The notes under the pieces are model-generated. The model did not search any database. It saw nothing but the letters and a program-made list of their open reading frames with translations, and was not told the DNA's origin. Made by a program: the position numbers and the translations under genes. Below are positions 33,852 through 42,951 of a stretch of DNA of 64,000 nt, piece after piece. How positions within the stretch are numbered: the stretch's first letter is position 1; the number at the start of each line of letters is the position of its first letter. This stretch comes from Aurantibacter_A sp965215845 (GTDB taxonomy: Bacteria > Bacteroidota > Bacteroidia > Flavobacteriales > Flavobacteriaceae), in NCBI GenBank assembly GCA_965215845.1, contig CBDCEL010000003.1, forward strand, positions 744,001-808,000, read 5' to 3'.

Positions 33852-36800
33852 TCACAAACCTTTGGTCTTCGGATAGAATCGAATCAGACTATCTTTTCCC
33901 ATGACGGTCGTAGGAACGCTTTCGGTTTTTGGAAGTTCCTGTTTCTCCTTCCCTTTTTCCTCCTCCTCTACCTTACGGAATATTTTACGGAACAACTCCT
34001 TAAAGCTATCAAAGTCGACCTGATAAGATAATCCGGCTCCTTGGGTATAACCTTGTCTTTCCCCTATAAATTCCTGTATCTCACTTTCACGATTGAAAAA
34101 CTTGGCGCTCAAGGTACCTTCTTCATTTAGAAGCAATTGCAATTCGAAATCGCCCGCAACAACGGTCTCGGTATTGCCCCCGACCGGTACACCTACCCTA
34201 CCGTTTAAAAGCACTCTGTCGCTGATTTGGGTGGAAACGGAGACACCGATTCGATCTTCGGTCTCGTAAGCTAGATTGGGGTCATTGAAACCTTGTTCAT
34301 AAGAAAGACCGAATTTGAAATTGTCGTTTTCCCCGCCCAGCACTTGGTTCAGCAAGCTGGAAGCCGATTGGATCAGGTTGCCCGTAACGGCTTGTGAATT
34401 GATACCACTTTGATCGTTCACAAAAGATCCTTGGGCCAACAAGAATATGGCATTCTTTTCCTCGATCGTGGGGTCTTGCAATTTATATTCAAGCTCTGAT
34501 TTTACGATAGAGTTCGTTCCAGGAAAATCTATATCAAATTCTATATTCATATTCTCAAGCTCACCTGTCATTTGGATTATGACATCAGTAGGAATACGCC
34601 TAGAGTAAGGGCTATCAAGTAAAGGGGCCGGGTTCGCATTCAATGAATAAAAGGCCCTCATATCTACACTGGCCGCCAGAGGATCACCATCCCAATAAAT
34701 ATCCCCACCCGGCTCAACCGTAAAGGTTTTATTGATTACCCCACCCAATTTATAATTGAATTCCCCGGTGACAACGACGTACTGCCCGTACATCTGAAAA
34801 GTTCCATTGGTATTGATCCTCATCAACAAAGGACCTTCACCGGTTCCTTTCAAGTTGCTTCCAGTCTGGGTATCGGTAACGATCATGACCTCCGCATCAT
34901 CTGTGATGTCTAGATCAAACTCCATTTCGATACCCTCATAGGTATCTAAAACCCGTTCTTCCTCTTCCTCTACCACCGAACGTTTCTGTTCAAAAGTGAT
35001 GAACGAATAGTCGCCGACAGTTGCCACATCACTAAGAGGGATTTTCAGTGAAGTTCCAGGTGCCGTTTTACCATTTACGGTAATATTCAATGCATTGGTA
35101 GGGCCAAAAATTCGACCTGTTCCGTTAAGAAATCCCGTTCCATAATAAAGTTGGTCTTCGTCATACTCGGTATTCAAAAGTAAAAACCGCTCGTTATTGG
35201 TGTCTACGTCAAAATCAAGCACCCAATTGTCGAAATGATCATGTGTAATGGTTCCGTCGATGGTTGCTTTTGTTCCGACTGCGACATCGGTCAGCACCAC
35301 GTTGTCAAAATCAAAGGTCTGTTTGGAAAGATCGACCCTGGAATTGTTGGCGAAATCGTAGTCAACGTTTAAATATGGAATTCCCAAGCCCGCATTATCC
35401 ATCGTCAATATTCCACTAAAATCAGGGTTGTTCACCGGTCCACTGATTCGAGCATTGCCATTGAGATCACCACGAATATTGCCAATTGACCCTTCGCCCA
35501 AGGGTGAGAATGGTTCAAGGTCAAAATCATTGAAGTTGACCAAAAGATTGGCCTCGGGCAGGTCTCCCTCATTCTTGATATTTCCGACCACGCCAAGCTT
35601 TTCAACATCCTTGTCCGTAATTTGCGAATTCACAACAAAGTCGGTCAGGTCACGGTTGCCGACAATGCCCACGGTCAAATCGCCGAGACGAATATCATTG
35701 ATGGCAAAATCGTCAACACTCAAATTTGAAGAGGGCAAATAAATGTCATCTTTCTGAAGAACGTTCAAGGTACCGTTGACTTCACCTTGCAATCTCAAGC
35801 TATCGATACCTGGGGTAATCTTGTTCAAGGATACAATCTTGAACTGTAGCTCTAGGTCTTTGTAAGTTGAATCGGCCAATTGCCCACGAAGGCGAATTTC
35901 TTCCCGTTCATTATTGTGCATTACTATTTCCTTTATGTCAATGCTGTCCAAGGTGCGATTCAATATTACCTTGTTCTGATTATTGCCTTCTTGGTTCAAT
36001 ATCCATTTATTGCCCTTGAAACTGACATCGGAGGTTTTGAGACCAATGACCGATTTGTTCTCCTCATTAAAGGTGTGGTAGAAATTCAGGTTATAACTGT
36101 CGTTGTACTCACTGCCGCCTTTAAATTCAGTTCTAAAGAACAATGTATCTTTTAAGGTCGTATTGATCAGGTTGAAGTCTTTTACATCGTAATAATTGGT
36201 CGATAAATCGCCTACTGAGACAAAAGTGTTGAACAATGGGTTTTTGTTGTCAATGGTGACTTCGATTTCGTCGGCCTGATTACCATAAGCGGCAATGCTC
36301 GGAGATCTGAAGTCAAGTTTGAAATCTCCGTCATCGGCAATTATATTTCCCTTTATAAAAGTGTTCGGGTCGAATTTCACCTCCGGAAAGAACACGTCTA
36401 CAATCTTATTATAAATTTTGAAATTGAATGCCAATGTCTGTCCGTCCGAAATTTCGAATGGTCTATAGTTCGTATAAATACTGCCCAATGAATTCTGTAC
36501 CAACCGACCCAATTCAGACACCTTGAATTTCCCTTTCATGTAACCGGTGATAATATCTGGGGAATTGATGTCAATTATACGTGTAGAGTCATTTTCAAAG
36601 GATGAAGACACCTTGAAATCATCGAAATAATAGGTGTCATTTTTATTCTGGAAATTTGTTTTGGCAAATTTTATGTCGCCCACAAAATCGTCTAATGTAT
36701 TTCCTGAAATATCCATGTTTACATTTCCCCTGAAAATCGAAATACTATCGTTGATAAAATTCAACTTCTTTAGGTCCATATAATCGACCGCCGCAATAAA

Positions 36801-38321
36801 ATTGAAGTTATTCGGACCATCTCCCAAATCGGCCAATCCTTTAAAACTGAACTTAACATTTTCATCATTACTAATTAACGAACCATCGAAAAGTTGCTCT
36901 TTAAGAATGCCCGAAACCTTTAGGTCATTGTACTCATAGCCATTAAAATCTATAGCATAGACTTGCCCAATAATTTCCGTATTTAAATTTTTAAGAAGAA
37001 AACCCTGGCCCTCTACGTTAAAATCCAAAGTGGCGTTGCCAAGGCTTTTGTTTTCAACAAAGCCACCCAGGTCAAAATCTATCAACGAGATGAAACCATT
37101 GTATGACGCATTGTTGATATTATCGATATTCGTAAGATTCAAATCGGCATAACTACTACCAATGGCCGTATTCAAATTGACCTTGGCATCAATCGAAGTC
37201 TCCGTGACCTTGGTGTCTCCGCGAATTGTAAACTGGCCGAATTTTTGAAACGACCTAGGCCATGATTGTCCTAAAATATTGGGCAACAATGATCTTAATT
37301 CGTAGTAGCTGGTAGTCACGTTTTTCATTTTGCCTTCCATCGAGAAAGGTTCTGACTTGGAAAACAAATTTTTGAAATTGAAATCTCCCCGAATACCGGT
37401 ATTATCTGAAATTACAAATAGGTCATTGGTGTTCAAATCGTTCAACACCCCGTTGATACTTGAGGAGAAAGTCGCAGTTTTACCTTTTCCGAATCGGTCG
37501 TAAAGCAAATTTATTTCATCAAATGCCACCGTCGATTCATCGAAGTACGCCGTAACCTTAACCTTGTCGAAGAAGTCTGTGAAATCGCTTCTTTCATAAT
37601 CAAAAATGAGGTTTCCGATAAGTTCAGATTCCGGGGTCTTGATGCTCAACGAATCAAATCTCATCTGCTGCTTTGTATAGGCAAAATCAGTTGCAAGTCG
37701 GTCTACGTTGATACCTGTCTTACTATTAAAAGACATCGATTCAATGCCTACGTCGACATTGGGGCCGAGAATCTGAAAGTCGTTGCCCGCAATATCAAGA
37801 CCTTTAAAATCCAATACATTTTGATTCTCGAGGTTTTCGTCAATAAGTCGAAACCGACTATCTGAGATATTGATCTTCGAAGACGAAAAGAAGAAGGGTG
37901 GGGTACCCGGTTTTCTCGGTTTTCCGTCATCCAACTTGTCGATGAACACTTCTAGGTTGGTACCCACACTATCTTTGTACGTCTTCAGCTTAAAGTCAAG
38001 GTTTTCAACTTCTATATCGCCGAATTCCAGCTTTCCGTCAATCATATTCTTTACGCTCAATACGGAAGTTGATAGTTGATCGACGTAGAATAAAGTGTCT
38101 TTTCTGAAATCCTCTATATAGATTCCTTCTAGGGCGGTGTCCCAAGAAATCAGGGAAACGCGAAGTTTTTCAATATTGATATTGGTGCCAAATTCCTTAT
38201 TGATCGAGTTAGTGGCATATTTGGCAAAACGCGTCTGAATAACGGGAAGGGAAAGTACTATCGTGCCCAAGACACAAATTAGCACAAGCACCAACAAAGT
38301 TCTGACCAATATTTTTCGCAA
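33852..38321 (-). CDS. tamB: TamB/AsmA-like inter-membrane protein
   Basis: The protein has 1,489 residues from a TTG start (no ATG upstream in frame before a stop). One N-terminal anchor (about 5-27) is followed by an AsmA-like beginning and a very long repetitive beta-strand region. The C-terminal 350 residues are the TamB domain (DUF490), with DITDDAEVMIVTDTQTGSNL, GDIYWDGDPLAASVDMRA and a final LNGRVGVPVGG-type segment. TamB-like bridges link inner and outer membrane for phospholipid transport or outer-membrane protein assembly. It diverges from tsaD. Confidence 0.88.
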   Translation of the reverse strand: MRKILVRTLLVLVLICVLGTIVLSLPVIQTRFAKYATNSINKEFGTNINIEKLRVSLISWDTALEGIYIEDFRKDTLFYVDQLSTSVLSVKNMIDGKLEFGDIEVENLDFKLKTYKDSVGTNLEVFIDKLDDGKPRKPGTPPFFFSSSKINISDSRFRLIDENLENQNVLDFKGLDIAGNDFQILGPNVDVGIESMSFNSKTGINVDRLATDFAYTKQQMRFDSLSIKTPESELIGNLIFDYERSDFTDFFDKVKVTAYFDESTVAFDEINLLYDRFGKGKTATFSSSINGVLNDLNTNDLFVISDNTGIRGDFNFKNLFSKSEPFSMEGKMKNVTTSYYELRSLLPNILGQSWPRSFQKFGQFTIRGDTKVTETSIDAKVNLNTAIGSSYADLNLTNIDNINNASYNGFISLIDFDLGGFVENKSLGNATLDFNVEGQGFLLKNLNTEIIGQVYAIDFNGYEYNDLKVSGILKEQLFDGSLISNDENVKFSFKGLADLGDGPNNFNFIAAVDYMDLKKLNFINDSISIFRGNVNMDISGNTLDDFVGDIKFAKTNFQNKNDTYYFDDFKVSSSFENDSTRIIDINSPDIITGYMKGKFKVSELGRLVQNSLGSIYTNYRPFEISDGQTLAFNFKIYNKIVDVFFPEVKFDPNTFIKGNIIADDGDFKLDFRSPSIAAYGNQADEIEVTIDNKNPLFNTFVSVGDLSTNYYDVKDFNLINTTLKDTLFFRTEFKGGSEYNDSYNLNFYHTFNEENKSVIGLKTSDVSFKGNKWILNQEGNNQNKVILNRTLDSIDIKEIVMHNNEREEIRLRGQLADSTYKDLELQFKIVSLNKITPGIDSLRLQGEVNGTLNVLQKDDIYLPSSNLSVDDFAINDIRLGDLTVGIVGNRDLTDFVVNSQITDKDVEKLGVVGNIKNEGDLPEANLLVNFNDFDLEPFSPLGEGSIGNIRGDLNGNARISGPVNNPDFSGILTMDNAGLGIPYLNVDYDFANNSRVDLSKQTFDFDNVVLTDVAVGTKATIDGTITHDHFDNWVLDFDVDTNNERFLLLNTEYDEDQLYYGTGFLNGTGRIFGPTNALNITVNGKTAPGTSLKIPLSDVATVGDYSFITFEQKRSVVEEEEERVLDTYEGIEMEFDLDITDDAEVMIVTDTQTGSNLKGTGEGPLLMRINTNGTFQMYGQYVVVTGEFNYKLGGVINKTFTVEPGGDIYWDGDPLAASVDMRAFYSLNANPAPLLDSPYSRRIPTDVIIQMTGELENMNIEFDIDFPGTNSIVKSELEYKLQDPTIEEKNAIFLLAQGSFVNDQSGINSQAVTGNLIQSASSLLNQVLGGENDNFKFGLSYEQGFNDPNLAYETEDRIGVSVSTQISDRVLLNGRVGVPVGGNTETVVAGDFELQLLLNEEGTLSAKFFNRESEIQEFIGERQGYTQGAGLSYQVDFDSFKELFRKIFRKVEEEEKGKEKQELPKTESVPTTVMGKDSLIRFYPKTKGL

Positions 38322-38478
38322 CTTTCTGATAGTGCTCTTTCTTTTAACTTTATAACGAAACTATACCACCTTTTCTTTTATGGGCCAACCACACTTTTGC
38401 ATCTAAATTTTCTCTTATCAAAAGGCCAACGAACCAAGGGGAATCCCAGGGAAAAGCCTATTTCTTATTACACAAAAG

Positions 38479-38502
38479 CCGTTCTGATGGCCATCTGAAC
38501 GG
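38479..38502. promoter_or_regulatory. 24-bp near-perfect palindrome upstream of tsaD
   Basis: CCGTTC-T-GATGG is followed directly by CCATC-T-GAACGG: eleven of twelve pairs are symmetric, with a single T/T mismatch. It lies 17 bp before the candidate tsaD -7 element and 157 bp before tamB, so it is upstream of both genes and unlikely to be a terminator of either. It could be a repressor or activator site. Confidence 0.45.
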
Positions 38503-38519
38503 TTCTGAAAAAAGTTGAA

Positions 38520-38527
38520 TATCTTCG
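38520..38527 (+). promoter_or_regulatory. Candidate -7 element of tsaD
   Basis: TATCTTCG is one base off TAnnTTTG. It would start transcription near 38533, which rules out the TTG at 38515 as start codon and supports the GTG at 38554. No TTTG -33 is present at the usual distance. Confidence 0.35.
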
Positions 38528-38553
38528 TATCTCCAATTTTTATTCCAAACTTG

Positions 38554-39597
38554 GTGAAAAATGAAAACTTCTACATTCTAGCAATAGAATCTTCTTGCGA
38601 CGATACCGCAGCGGCGGTATTATCAAACCGAAAGGTTATCAGCAATGTTGTCGCCACACAAAAAATACATGAACAATATGGGGGCGTCGTACCCGAACTT
38701 GCTTCAAGGGCCCATCAGCAAAACATCGTTCCGGTCGTACATCAGGCTTTGACCATAGCAAATATCGACAAAAAACAGTTATCGGCCATAGCCTTCACAA
38801 GGGGGCCAGGTCTGATGGGATCTCTTCTTGTAGGAACTTCTTTTGCCAAATCCCTTGCTTTGGGACTCAAAATTCCACTTATCGAAGTCAATCACATGCA
38901 GGCCCATATTCTCGCGCATTTTATCGAGGAGGAAAATAGCACTCGGCCCAAATTTCCGTTTTTGGCCATGACCATTAGTGGTGGGCATACCCAAATTGTT
39001 CTGGTCAAAGACTACTTTGAGATGGAAATTTTGGGAGAGACATTGGATGATGCCGTTGGCGAGGCGTTTGATAAGAGCGCCAAAATTCTCGGGCTGCCTT
39101 ACCCCGGAGGCCCGCTTATTGATCGTAACGCCAAAAATGGTGACCCCAACAGGTTTCCTTTTCCCAAACCCAGGGTTGACGGACTTGATTTCAGTTTCAG
39201 TGGGCTCAAGACAAGTATTCTTTACTTTGTTCAGAAGAAAGTCAAGTCCGATCCAAATTTCATAAATAAAAACTTGAACGATATCTGTGCTTCTATCCAG
39301 TTTACAATTGTCGAAATTTTGATGGATAAAATCAAAAAGGCCGTGACCAAGACCGGTATTACCCAAGTCGCCATAGGTGGTGGGGTTTCGGCAAATTCGG
39401 GTATAAGGGAAGCATTGGCCGAGGCCGAAACGCGATTGGGCTGGCAAACCTATATCCCCAAATTTGAATATTGTACCGACAATGCCGCGATGATCGGAAT
39501 CGTGGGGAGTCTGAAATATGCGAATAAAGAATTCAGCAATCAAGGCGTTACGGCAAAAGCAAAATATACCCTTGATCAAAAGCCCGTTCAAAAATGA
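38554..39597 (+). CDS. tsaD: tRNA N6-adenosine threonylcarbamoyltransferase
   Basis: The chosen GTG gives 347 residues beginning MKNENFYILAIESSCDDTAAAV, which is where the family normally starts; a frame extending to a TTG at 38515 adds 13 residues not seen in the family. The iron-binding His pair is in NHMQAHILAHF, and SGGHTQIV, GEAFDKSAKILGLPYPGGP and GGVSANSGIR are typical. It completes the t6A37 modification of ANN-decoding tRNAs with TsaB, TsaC and TsaE. Its stop codon overlaps the rsmE start (ATGA). Confidence 0.95.
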   Translation: MKNENFYILAIESSCDDTAAAVLSNRKVISNVVATQKIHEQYGGVVPELASRAHQQNIVPVVHQALTIANIDKKQLSAIAFTRGPGLMGSLLVGTSFAKSLALGLKIPLIEVNHMQAHILAHFIEEENSTRPKFPFLAMTISGGHTQIVLVKDYFEMEILGETLDDAVGEAFDKSAKILGLPYPGGPLIDRNAKNGDPNRFPFPKPRVDGLDFSFSGLKTSILYFVQKKVKSDPNFINKNLNDICASIQFTIVEILMDKIKKAVTKTGITQVAIGGGVSANSGIREALAEAETRLGWQTYIPKFEYCTDNAAMIGIVGSLKYANKEFSNQGVTAKAKYTLDQKPVQK

Positions 39598-40304
39598 CGC
39601 AACTTTTTTATAATTCGAACTTAAAAGAAAATAGTGAACGCTTTTCGTTTTCTCCCGAGGAAAGCAAACATATCGTCAAGGTATTACGCAAAAAGGTGGG
39701 CGATATTCTATTGATCACCAACGGATCCGGTCTGGTATTCAAAGCAAGAATTATTGATACGAGCCATAAGAAATGTGAAGCGGCCATTCTTTCCTTTGAA
39801 AAAAAGATTGAACCGATGCACCATCTGCATTTGGTAGTTGCCCCAACCAAAAACAACGATCGCTTCGAATGGTTTTTGGAGAAGGCCACCGAAATAGGCA
39901 TTAATGAAATAACGCCTATCATATGCGAACGCTCTGAAAGGAAAGTAATCAAGTTGGAACGAATGCAAAAAGTGATCCAGTCGGCCATGAAACAGTCGCT
40001 ACAGGCGTTTTTACCTAAAATCAATGAGCCAATTGCGTTGAACGATTATTTGGCCAAAGAGCAAGAAGGATTATTATTTATTGCCCATTGTGCCGAAGGA
40101 GAAAAGTTGGAACTTAAAAGAAGAGTGGCCGCAGACAAGGACATCACAGTACTGATAGGCCCAGAAGGCGATTTCACGGAAAGTGAAATCAAAACTGCCC
40201 TCGAAGCCGGATTTCTACCAGTCTCCCTGGGCAAAAACAGGCTTCGCACAGAAACTGCCGCCTTGGTGGCCTGTACAACCGTGGCAATCATCAACAATAC
40301 CTAA
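39594..40304 (+). CDS. rsmE: 16S rRNA (uracil-1498-N3)-methyltransferase
   Basis: The protein has 236 residues. A PUA-like N-terminal domain (1-70, with SPEESKHIVKVLRKKVGD) precedes a SPOUT methyltransferase domain with VVAPTKNNDRFEWFLEKATEIG, ICERSER and the knot motif IGPEGDFTESEI and LGKNRLRTETAAL. It methylates U1498 in the small ribosomal subunit. It overlaps tsaD by four bases and is followed by a long hairpin. Confidence 0.95.
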   Translation: MTQLFYNSNLKENSERFSFSPEESKHIVKVLRKKVGDILLITNGSGLVFKARIIDTSHKKCEAAILSFEKKIEPMHHLHLVVAPTKNNDRFEWFLEKATEIGINEITPIICERSERKVIKLERMQKVIQSAMKQSLQAFLPKINEPIALNDYLAKEQEGLLFIAHCAEGEKLELKRRVAADKDITVLIGPEGDFTESEIKTALEAGFLPVSLGKNRLRTETAALVACTTVAIINNT

Positions 40305-40308
40305 ATAC

Positions 40309-40341
40309 CGCGCCAAGCCGAAAAATAATCTTCTTGGCGCG
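40309..40341. terminator. Hairpin between convergent genes
   Basis: CGCGCCAAG (40309-40317) and CTTGGCGCG (40333-40341) form a perfect 9-bp GC-rich stem with a 15-base loop, 4 bp after the rsmE stop codon and 25 bp before the end of the convergent DUF1223 gene. There is no T-tract on either side, so it is either a bidirectional terminator that does not need one or an mRNA 3'-end protecting hairpin. Confidence 0.5.
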
Positions 40342-40366
40342 ATATAAACCAACAACAACAAACGAA

Positions 40367-41158
40367 CTACTTGAACCAGTCTGAACCCGTAGCTCCTAAA
40401 ATATCAAGTTCTTGGTTCTCCAAAACCAGTATCAAGCGAAATTCTTCATCGTGACGGACGATATCAGGTATTTTCAATCTTTGTGTGGCCAAAACCTCTT
40501 CAGAATCAATGACTTTTTCGGCCACCACGATATTACTATTTGACAGCGTTCTATTTCTATTTTCCCCACGTTTGACCTTTGTTACGCGTTCATTTAATAC
40601 CAAAAGCGCCCTAACCCCCAGATCATGGCCATCTTGAATACCCATGAGGTTAAAACTGAACGAAATCCCATCCCCGTCCCGTATCGCTTCTTTCAAAACA
40701 ATTTTATTTTTACTGCCAAGTGAACCGTACTTGGCTATTGCCCCCCTTAATTTTTGGGCATTTGATCCAACAAAATGCTCCATTCCATTGACCACGAGCT
40801 GGGGTGTATAATTGCTTCGATTTTGAAATTTATTGTTGTATTTCCGTTGTTTGAAGGCGTATTCGGGTTTACTGAATGGGTCTTCCCAGCCGATATAGTT
40901 CCAATAATCGACATGGTATGACAGCGCAAATACGTTTTTACCATCTTGATTTTTCACTTTTTCCAAAAGCGCATCCGCTGCAGGACAACTTGAACATCCT
41001 TGGGAGGTGAACAATTCCAAAACCACAAATGAGTTTTGTTCCTCTTTGGGCGAGCTGCTTTCACCGATTGTCTCCTTTTGAGATGAAAAAGAACGCCCGG
41101 CCAAGACAAATATGAGGGCCAAGAAGACTATTCCGCCAAGAAAAACACTTTTCCCCAT
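40367..41158 (-). CDS. DUF1223 secreted thioredoxin-like protein
   Basis: The chosen ATG gives 263 residues with a clean signal segment (GGIVFLALIFVLAG); a frame to 41197 adds 13 residues ahead of it. The core is ELFTSQGCSSCPAADALL with Cys55 and Cys58, SYHVDYWNYIGW and YTPQLVVNGMEHFVGS, the DUF1223 signature. The C-x-x-C and fold suggest a thiol-based redox or metal-related role in the envelope, but no function is established. It converges with rsmE and diverges from the DUF4159 gene with the two 5' ends nearly touching. Confidence 0.8.
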   Translation of the reverse strand: MGKSVFLGGIVFLALIFVLAGRSFSSQKETIGESSSPKEEQNSFVVLELFTSQGCSSCPAADALLEKVKNQDGKNVFALSYHVDYWNYIGWEDPFSKPEYAFKQRKYNNKFQNRSNYTPQLVVNGMEHFVGSNAQKLRGAIAKYGSLGSKNKIVLKEAIRDGDGISFSFNLMGIQDGHDLGVRALLVLNERVTKVKRGENRNRTLSNSNIVVAEKVIDSEEVLATQRLKIPDIVRHDEEFRLILVLENQELDILGATGSDWFK

Positions 41159-41203
41159 GAATATTTTTAAATTTGAGATTCGTATGGAATACGTCATGAA
41201 AAA

Positions 41204-41854
41204 ATGAAAAAACTTACGGTTCTCTTTACTTTTTGTTTGGTGACGATCGGCACGTCAATGAATTCACAAGAATTGGCCATTTTAAAATATAACGGTGGGG
41301 GTGATTGGTATTCCAATCCGACAGCACTGCCGAATCTAATCTCTTTTTGCAACAAAAACATTGGAACAAAGTTGAATGACAAGGCCAGAACGGTCGAAGT
41401 GGGCAGTTCGAATATTTTTCAATATCCCTATTTGCATATGACCGGGCACGGAAATGTTGTCTTCTCAAACGATGAGGCAGAGAATCTTAGAACCTACTTG
41501 TTGTCGGGTGGATTTTTACACATCGATGATAATTACGGTATGCGACCTTATTTGGAAAAAGAGCTCCTAAAGGTGTTTCCCGACAAGAAATTGGAAGAAT
41601 TGGGAGCCGACCATCCTATTTTCGACCAGCACTATGAATTTCCGGAAGGGTTGCCCAAAATTCATGAACACGATGGAAAAAGACCCCAGGCCATGGGAAT
41701 CCTTCACGAAAATCGATTGGTATTATTATTCACCTTTGAAAGTGATTTAGGGGATGGTTGGGAAGATCCCGCCGTTCATAACGACCCACCTGAAGTCAGG
41801 GAGAAGGCCCTTAGAATGGGTGCGAACATCATTTCTTACGTATTCAAGCATTAA
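41204..41854 (+). CDS. DUF4159 secreted protein
   Basis: The protein has 216 residues: a signal peptide (about 1-21, ending NSQ) and a single DUF4159 domain with LKYNGGGDWY, YLHMTGHGNVVFS, LRTYLLSGGFLHIDDNYGMRPY and DHPIF. The fold is related to class I glutamine-amidotransferase-like proteins, as in the C-terminal part of some Bacteroidota membrane proteins. Substrate and partners are unknown. The permease gene starts 1 bp after its stop codon. Confidence 0.85.
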   Translation: MKKLTVLFTFCLVTIGTSMNSQELAILKYNGGGDWYSNPTALPNLISFCNKNIGTKLNDKARTVEVGSSNIFQYPYLHMTGHGNVVFSNDEAENLRTYLLSGGFLHIDDNYGMRPYLEKELLKVFPDKKLEELGADHPIFDQHYEFPEGLPKIHEHDGKRPQAMGILHENRLVLLFTFESDLGDGWEDPAVHNDPPEVREKALRMGANIISYVFKH

Positions 41855-41855
41855 A

Positions 41856-42944
41856 ATGAACGCAAAGACCATTTCTCAGGGTATTCTTAGGGCGGTTGCA
41901 ATAATCGTCGGCGTGGTGCTGCTAATTTACTTTCTATACCAGATTCAATCGGTTTTGGCATATTTGGCCATTGCCGCCGTCATTGCCTTGATCGGCAGGC
42001 CCGTGGTTCTATTTTTAAGACGAAAACTGAAAATGCCCAACACTTTGGCCGTTGTACTTACCATGCTTTTGATTTTAGGAATTTTCGGGGGCATCTTGGC
42101 ATTATTTGTTCCGCTAATTACCGAACAGGGCAAGAACCTTTCTTTGCTCGACATTGAAGATCTACAGCAAAAAGTGGAAGGACTCTATCGCGAAATTACC
42201 CAGTATTTGGGTTTGAGCGAGATAGATATCGAAAGGAGTATAAGGGAATCAAAAATCTTTGAAAACCTCGATTTTCGGTTCATTCCCAATTTTCTGAACT
42301 CCGTAATCGGAACGCTTGGCGACCTGAGTATCGGATTGTTTTCGGTTTTGTTCATTTCTTTTTTCTTTTTGAAGGACAGCAAACTATTTCAAAATGGGAT
42401 TTTGACCTTTGTACCCAAAAGAAATGAATCGAGAACGGTGAATTCCATTGAAAAAATAAACAACCTACTCTCGCGCTATTTTGTTGGGCTTTTGCTTCAA
42501 ATACTGATTCTTTTTGTGATATACACAATTGTTCTGTTGATAGTGGGCATCGAAAATGCCATTGTAATTGCATTTCTCTGTGCCTTGTTCAATATCATTC
42601 CATACGTAGGGCCGATCATCGGTGGTGTCTTGATGATCGTGCTTACAATGACCAGCAATTTAGGGGCCGATTTCAGTTCGGTAATATTGCCAAAAACGGG
42701 ATATGTTCTTATCGGTTTATTGATTGGTCAACTCGTGGATAATTTCTTCTCTCAACCGTTTATTTTTTCGAATAGCGTGAAATCTCATCCGTTGGAAATT
42801 TTTCTGGTGATCATTATCGCCGGTCTACTTTTTGGGGTGGTGGGAATGATTGTTGCCGTACCCGGATACACCGCAATAAAGGTCATTTTAAAGGAATTTT
42901 TGGCTGAAAACAAGATGGTCAAATCACTTACCAAAAGTTTATAG
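41856..42944 (+). CDS. AI-2E family membrane permease
   Basis: The chosen ATG gives 362 residues (MNAKTISQGILRAVAII); an open frame back to 41754 lies inside the DUF4159 gene. There are about eight membrane segments in the usual order, with a soluble helical domain around 100-165 and the family motif IPYVGPIIGG near residue 250. Members include the AI-2 exporter TqsA and Na+/H+ antiporters, so the substrate is open. It is followed after 7 bp by the methyltransferase gene. Confidence 0.88.
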   Translation: MNAKTISQGILRAVAIIVGVVLLIYFLYQIQSVLAYLAIAAVIALIGRPVVLFLRRKLKMPNTLAVVLTMLLILGIFGGILALFVPLITEQGKNLSLLDIEDLQQKVEGLYREITQYLGLSEIDIERSIRESKIFENLDFRFIPNFLNSVIGTLGDLSIGLFSVLFISFFFLKDSKLFQNGILTFVPKRNESRTVNSIEKINNLLSRYFVGLLLQILILFVIYTIVLLIVGIENAIVIAFLCALFNIIPYVGPIIGGVLMIVLTMTSNLGADFSSVILPKTGYVLIGLLIGQLVDNFFSQPFIFSNSVKSHPLEIFLVIIIAGLLFGVVGMIVAVPGYTAIKVILKEFLAENKMVKSLTKSL

Positions 42945-42951
42945 TCTTAGT

